Assembly: GCA_031411055.1 (NCBI GenBank) | Contig: JANOAI010000489.1 | Coordinates: 1-53,895 of the forward strand | Direction: 5' to 3' | Source of the DNA: JAIYDQ01 sp031411055 | Lineage (GTDB): Bacteria > Planctomycetota > Planctomycetia > Pirellulales > Pirellulaceae | Length of the DNA stretch: 53,895 nucleotides | Shown: in pieces, positions 50,055-53,895 of the stretch | Layout: each line of letters opens with the position of its first letter | Position numbering within the stretch: the first letter of the stretch is position 1 | Position numbers and translations under genes: made by a program | Notes under the pieces: generated by a model | The model's database searches: none | Told to the model about the DNA's origin: nothing | What the model saw: only the letters and a program-made list of their open reading frames with translations

Positions 50055-53000
50055 ATGGCCACGAGCTCTTTCCGCAAAACCCGTCGTTTCGCAAGTCAAT
50101 TTTGGCGAGCCTGGCGAGCCGATCAAGCTCCCAAGACGCGTGCGATCCGATTTGAGCCGCTCGAAACCCGTGAATTGATGGCCTCGGACTTCTACGTCGG
50201 AACCAACTTGGGTTCCTCAAGCAACGGAACAAGTAACTATCTGTCGACAAGTGGCATCATGTCCAGCTTGAGTCAGGCGGAAGGGCATGCTGCCCCCGAT
50301 TTGGTCGCCTTTGCCAAGGCCCTCTCAACAGCCAATGTCAAATTCTATGGTGCGGACTGGTGCCCCAATTGCAATCAACAAAAAGCTCTCTTCAAGGACG
50401 GGGCTCAATTCCTCAATTTTATCGAAGTTACTAATCCAGACCGAACGCCGAACGCGACGGGCATTTCCACTGGCGTGACGACCTATCCAACCTGGGAATT
50501 TCAAGGCGGTATAGCTTCACGTCAGACCGGTGTCCTCACCCTCCAACAAATTTCGGCCGCATCGGGCATTGCCATCCCCGAATCAGGCACCCCGTCGATA
50601 GCCCCGATTGCTGCAACCACCGTGTTGCGTGGGTCGCCCATGCACGTACCCGTCGATGCTTACAGCCCACAGGGCGAACCGCTTACCATCACGGTCAGCA
50701 GTAGCAACCCATCTGCCATCACGGCGGAAGTCCTCTCGGGCAATAGCAGTGCTCGGTTCGAAACCAACTTTGGTCCAATGGTATTCGAACTTTTCGATAC
50801 CGAAGGCGGACGTGCCGCGTCACGCTTCAAGCAATTAGCTCAACAGGGCTTCTACAATTCGAACGGCACGACCAACATGACCTTCCACCGGGTCATCGAG
50901 AATTTCGTCATTCAAGGCGGTGATCCAACCGCAACCGGAACAGGTGGTTCTACTCTGCCTGATTTTGATGACCAGTTTGATCTTGACCTCCAACACAATC
51001 GCTCCGGTATTTTGTCGTATGCCAAGTCAGGCGACGACACGAATGATTCTCAATTCTTCATTACCGCGGGACCAACGCGAAACCTCGACTTTAACCATTC
51101 GATCTTTGGTCAACTTGTCGAGGGCGATTCGAGCCGAAAGGGGATTGCTCGAACGTCGGTCAATTCGAGCGACAAGCCACTTCGCGACGCCATTATCAAC
51201 TCAGTGACGATCTTCGATGACGTCGAGAATGGTTTGCTGCGATTGAAAGCGGTCGGCACGGCTGGGGCAACGTCGACAATCACGGTAACTGTTCGCGATG
51301 CCGAAGGGGGCCAAACCGTAACGACTTTCGTCGCGACGGTAGCCAACGATACAAGCAATGGCTCTCCCTTCCTGAACGACATCGCTCCGGTCAATGCAAC
51401 GGCTGGTCAAGCGACCCAGATTCAATTGAGCGCACAAGACAAAGAAGGTGATACACTTCGCTTTACAGCCGTGAGGCCTTCGAGCCAAACCGTCAATTAC
51501 ACCGTTGGTGTCAACGCAGCGACTGGACTCGTGACCGTAACTCCGCCGTCCGGTTTTGTGGGTTCATTCCAGTTTCTGGCTGGTGTGAGTCAGACTCCGA
51601 ACGCGAATGCAAACGATCAAAATGACACGCAACTCGTAACGGTCAATGTCGGCGCATCGGCACCATCTGCCCCGACAAGCATCGACTTATCAGGATCGTC
51701 CGATACCGGGACCAGTGACTCGGACAATGTCACCAATGCGGGAACGCTCACCTTCACGATCGGCGGGACCGTCAATGGCGCGACGGTAACCTTGAGAGCT
51801 GGTAGCAATACGATTGGTACTGCCGTCGCGACCGGCACGGTTACGACGATTACGACCGCCAACTTATCGAGTCTCGGCGCGGGTACTTACTCTTTAACTG
51901 CCGTTCAAAGCGTGAGCAACCAGACGAGCCCGGCTTCACCGGCTTTGAGCGTTACCTTTGACAATACTTCGCCGGTTGCGGTTGCTTCGAATTTAATTCC
52001 AGCCTCTCTATCGGCCGGACAAACGCTCAATGTAAATCTCACGCATCCCGAAGAAGGGAGTGGCTTGGTCTACGGTCTGGTGGGTGCGTCAGCCGGTTTA
52101 TCCATCAACGCATCGACCGGAGTTCTCTCGTGGACGCCAACCGTCGATCAAATTGGGCAACGAAATTTCACCTTGACGCTTACCGATACGGCCGGGAACG
52201 TCCGATCGACTGAGATTCCATTTGCCGTCACACAAACCGCTCAATCGCGAGTTCGCCTGGAAGCCGTCGACAGTAGTAACCAACCTCTTAATAGCCTTTC
52301 TGTCGGCCAATCCTTTACACTTCGACTTTTTGCGGATGACTTGCGAGCTAATAAGACAGGCGTCTTTGCTGCATACTTCGACCTTAACTACGATTCAGCG
52401 ATCGTTGAGTTGGATGGAGCCAATCCGATCACGCGCTTGAACTCGTTCGAAGTCACCCCCTTTGGAGGAACTTCAACGCCGGGTTTGATCGACGATTTTG
52501 GAGCGGCGCGATCTTCCACTTCGGCCTCGAATCTTGGCAGCGTCGTGATCGCCGAAATTCGCTTCAGAGCCAAAGCTTCTGGCCAAGCAAACTTTTCGAC
52601 CGACCCAGCCGAAGGAAGTGGTCGCGACTTCCTGCTCTTCGATATCAATACGGCGATCCCCGATGACCGAGTTGGATTCGGTACCGCCTCCATTGCAGTC
52701 GGACGCAACTTCGTTGCAGTGAATGACTCCTTTAACTTCAATGAAGACTCCAACAACAACACCCTCGACGTTCTCACGAACGACACCATCGTTTCTGGTT
52801 CGGGAACGACGCTTTCGATCTCAGCCGTCGGTACAGCCAGTTCGGGTGGAACGGTGACTATCGCTTCCGACAATCGCTCATTGCGGTACACGCCAGTGGC
52901 CAACTACAACGGTGGCGAGACCTTTACTTATACCGTTCGGGATAATTCCGGCGCGGAAGCAACGGCGACCGTCACGATCCAAGTTCAACCCGTCAACGAT

Positions 53001-53895
53001 CCGCCCGTCGCAGTTGCAGACATCTACACGTTCATTGAAGGGAGTACCGACAATTTCTTGGACGTCCTCGTGAATGACAATGATGGCGTCGACGATAACG
53101 AGACGTTAACAGTCAGCAATGTAGGTTCACCAAGTCAAGGCGGTTCCGCTCGAATCAACGGTGGTAGCAACGCCATCCTTTACACACCGCGTACTGGTTT
53201 TACCGGAACAGAAACGATTAGTTACACCCTTCGTGACAACAATGGTGGAACGGCCACCACGACCGTAACGATCACCGTAAACCCACGTGTTCCACCTCCA
53301 ACTGCGGTCAATGATTCGTTTGTCGTTATTGAAGACGCGGCGGCTGCCGATTTCGACGTTCTCGCAAATGATACGCCAAGTGAAACCGGAGAAACACTGA
53401 CCGTTTCAGGTGGCACTGGGAATCAGGGCGGTACCGTTGCTTCATCGGTAAACGGAACTCGACTTCGTTATACTCCGAGAGCGAATTTCTCGGGCACGGA
53501 ATTGGTCACCTATACCTTGCGGGGCAGTCGTGGTGGACAAACGACCGGTACGGTTACATTCACGGTCACCAGTGTCAACGACGCACCCGATGCCGTCAAT
53601 GATTCGTTCAATGTACTTTCCCAACCGAATCAATTGGTCAGCGTCCTCACGAACGATATCAATGTCGACTCTGGCGAAACGCTCACCATTACTTCGGTGA
53701 CACAACCAGCCTCAGGCCAAGGTACGGTTTCGATTTCGAACAATCAAATTTCCTATTCAGCACCGAGCACGACCTTCGAAGGTACCGTTTCGTTTACCTA
53801 CACGATTGGGGATGGAAGTAACTTAAATGATACGGCAACTGTATCACTGACAGTTCGCAACTTTGTTCCTCGATCAATCGGTGGCGATCTTCTTC
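50055..53895 (+). CDS. Giant secreted protein with thioredoxin-like, cyclophilin, cohesin-like and cadherin/VCBS-like repeats; 3' end outside window
   Basis: Open from the ATG at 50055 to the last base, at least 1280 residues, with no stop. The N-terminus is basic (RKTRRFASQFWRAWRADQA) and runs into RFEPLETRELMA, the planctomycete LEPR-x-LL export signature. Residues about 92-170 form a thioredoxin-like domain: FYGADWCPNCNQQKALF with a CPNC site, and TTYPTW with the cis-Pro, close to the thioredoxin part of VKOR proteins. A cyclophilin domain lies at about 235-360: FGPMVFELFD, FHRVIENFVIQGGD, SQFFITAGPT, LDFNHSIFGQL, with the Arg, Phe, Gln and His of the active site kept. Then come Ig/cadherin-like units, a cohesin-like domain (about 732-890, FAAYFDLNYDSAIVEL) and at least four repeats of the form VNDSF..DVL.ND....L.Y.P...F.G.....Y.. 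from about 895. Apart from CPNC I found no Cys codon. It probably belongs to the extracellular matrix made by this locus. Confidence 0.9.
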   Translation, partial: MATSSFRKTRRFASQFWRAWRADQAPKTRAIRFEPLETRELMASDFYVGTNLGSSSNGTSNYLSTSGIMSSLSQAEGHAAPDLVAFAKALSTANVKFYGADWCPNCNQQKALFKDGAQFLNFIEVTNPDRTPNATGISTGVTTYPTWEFQGGIASRQTGVLTLQQISAASGIAIPESGTPSIAPIAATTVLRGSPMHVPVDAYSPQGEPLTITVSSSNPSAITAEVLSGNSSARFETNFGPMVFELFDTEGGRAASRFKQLAQQGFYNSNGTTNMTFHRVIENFVIQGGDPTATGTGGSTLPDFDDQFDLDLQHNRSGILSYAKSGDDTNDSQFFITAGPTRNLDFNHSIFGQLVEGDSSRKGIARTSVNSSDKPLRDAIINSVTIFDDVENGLLRLKAVGTAGATSTITVTVRDAEGGQTVTTFVATVANDTSNGSPFLNDIAPVNATAGQATQIQLSAQDKEGDTLRFTAVRPSSQTVNYTVGVNAATGLVTVTPPSGFVGSFQFLAGVSQTPNANANDQNDTQLVTVNVGASAPSAPTSIDLSGSSDTGTSDSDNVTNAGTLTFTIGGTVNGATVTLRAGSNTIGTAVATGTVTTITTANLSSLGAGTYSLTAVQSVSNQTSPASPALSVTFDNTSPVAVASNLIPASLSAGQTLNVNLTHPEEGSGLVYGLVGASAGLSINASTGVLSWTPTVDQIGQRNFTLTLTDTAGNVRSTEIPFAVTQTAQSRVRLEAVDSSNQPLNSLSVGQSFTLRLFADDLRANKTGVFAAYFDLNYDSAIVELDGANPITRLNSFEVTPFGGTSTPGLIDDFGAARSSTSASNLGSVVIAEIRFRAKASGQANFSTDPAEGSGRDFLLFDINTAIPDDRVGFGTASIAVGRNFVAVNDSFNFNEDSNNNTLDVLTNDTIVSGSGTTLSISAVGTASSGGTVTIASDNRSLRYTPVANYNGGETFTYTVRDNSGAEATATVTIQVQPVNDPPVAVADIYTFIEGSTDNFLDVLVNDNDGVDDNETLTVSNVGSPSQGGSARINGGSNAILYTPRTGFTGTETISYTLRDNNGGTATTTVTITVNPRVPPPTAVNDSFVVIEDAAAADFDVLANDTPSETGETLTVSGGTGNQGGTVASSVNGTRLRYTPRANFSGTELVTYTLRGSRGGQTTGTVTFTVTSVNDAPDAVNDSFNVLSQPNQLVSVLTNDINVDSGETLTITSVTQPASGQGTVSISNNQISYSAPSTTFEGTVSFTYTIGDGSNLNDTATVSLTVRNFVPRSIGGDLL

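Noticed and set aside
1..53895. CRISPR arrays, tRNA, rRNA, prophage or transposase genes
   Set aside because: None seen; the repeats are palindromes rather than regularly spaced direct repeats, and no cloverleaf or mobile-element protein was found.

Overview
The window looks like a chromosomal segment of a planctomycete, most likely a Pirellulaceae-type organism of moderate GC content. I base this on several marks. A giant secreted protein starts with an LETRELMA signature of the LEPR-x-LL kind. A serine/threonine kinase carries DFN in place of DFG and sits beside an ECF sigma factor. There are numerous secreted lipoproteins, an ExbB/ExbD/ExbD set, weak or absent Shine-Dalgarno sequences and many non-ATG start candidates. 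I saw no rRNA, tRNA, CRISPR array, transposase or phage gene.

Layout. Bases 1-1752 hold the 3' part of a GT9 heptosyltransferase-type gene and a small lipoprotein. Bases 2124-9294 are a minus-strand housekeeping block: cysD-cysNC (sulfate activation), trxA, folP, pyrG-ispF and a small conserved protein. Bases 9549-10966 hold a structured, terminator-like element and a sugar-1-phosphate transferase with a degenerate GGDEF-like N-terminus. Bases 11174-12974 encode RNase PH and an OmpA-type lipoprotein. Bases 13338-17952 encode a fatty acid desaturase and an ExbB-ExbD-ExbD-membrane protein operon. Bases 18033-24403 hold an acyltransferase-3 gene and an RND efflux adaptor/pump pair. Bases 24508-32939 are transporter-rich: a nucleoside transporter, two MFS proteins and a sodium:solute symporter, together with an SsuD-like flavin monooxygenase and a Gfo/Idh/MocA dehydrogenase.

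Bases 33046-39793 are the most unusual intracellular region. It has a small soluble protein, a membrane-anchored DFN-type kinase, a convergent Hsp70-like protein with degraded nucleotide-binding motifs and no lid, a coiled-coil membrane protein of no recognised family, and an ECF sigma factor. A P-loop NTPase with membrane helices between Walker A and B follows at 39895-41388. I read the kinase-to-sigma part as a candidate membrane-linked signalling or proteostasis module. The NTPase may instead belong to the polysaccharide operon, since it lies 25 bp behind the Wzc gene.

Bases 39895-53895 form a divergent exopolysaccharide locus. To the left run a Wzy/O-antigen-ligase protein with a long soluble C-terminal part, a Wzc-type tyrosine autokinase with a Gly/Tyr-rich tail, and the NTPase. 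To the right run a lipoprotein, a Wza-type export protein with a strong terminator, and a giant secreted protein that is cut by the window end. That protein has a VKOR-associated thioredoxin-like CPNC domain, a complete cyclophilin domain, a cohesin-like domain and tandem cadherin/VCBS-like repeats. It is open for 1280 codons.

Intergenic regions contain several nested palindromic elements (951-1140, 5293-5474, 11032-11154, 19359-19593, 28925-29068, 32968-33037). One of them has perfect 16-bp terminal inverted repeats flanked by 11-bp direct repeats, like a small non-autonomous mobile element.
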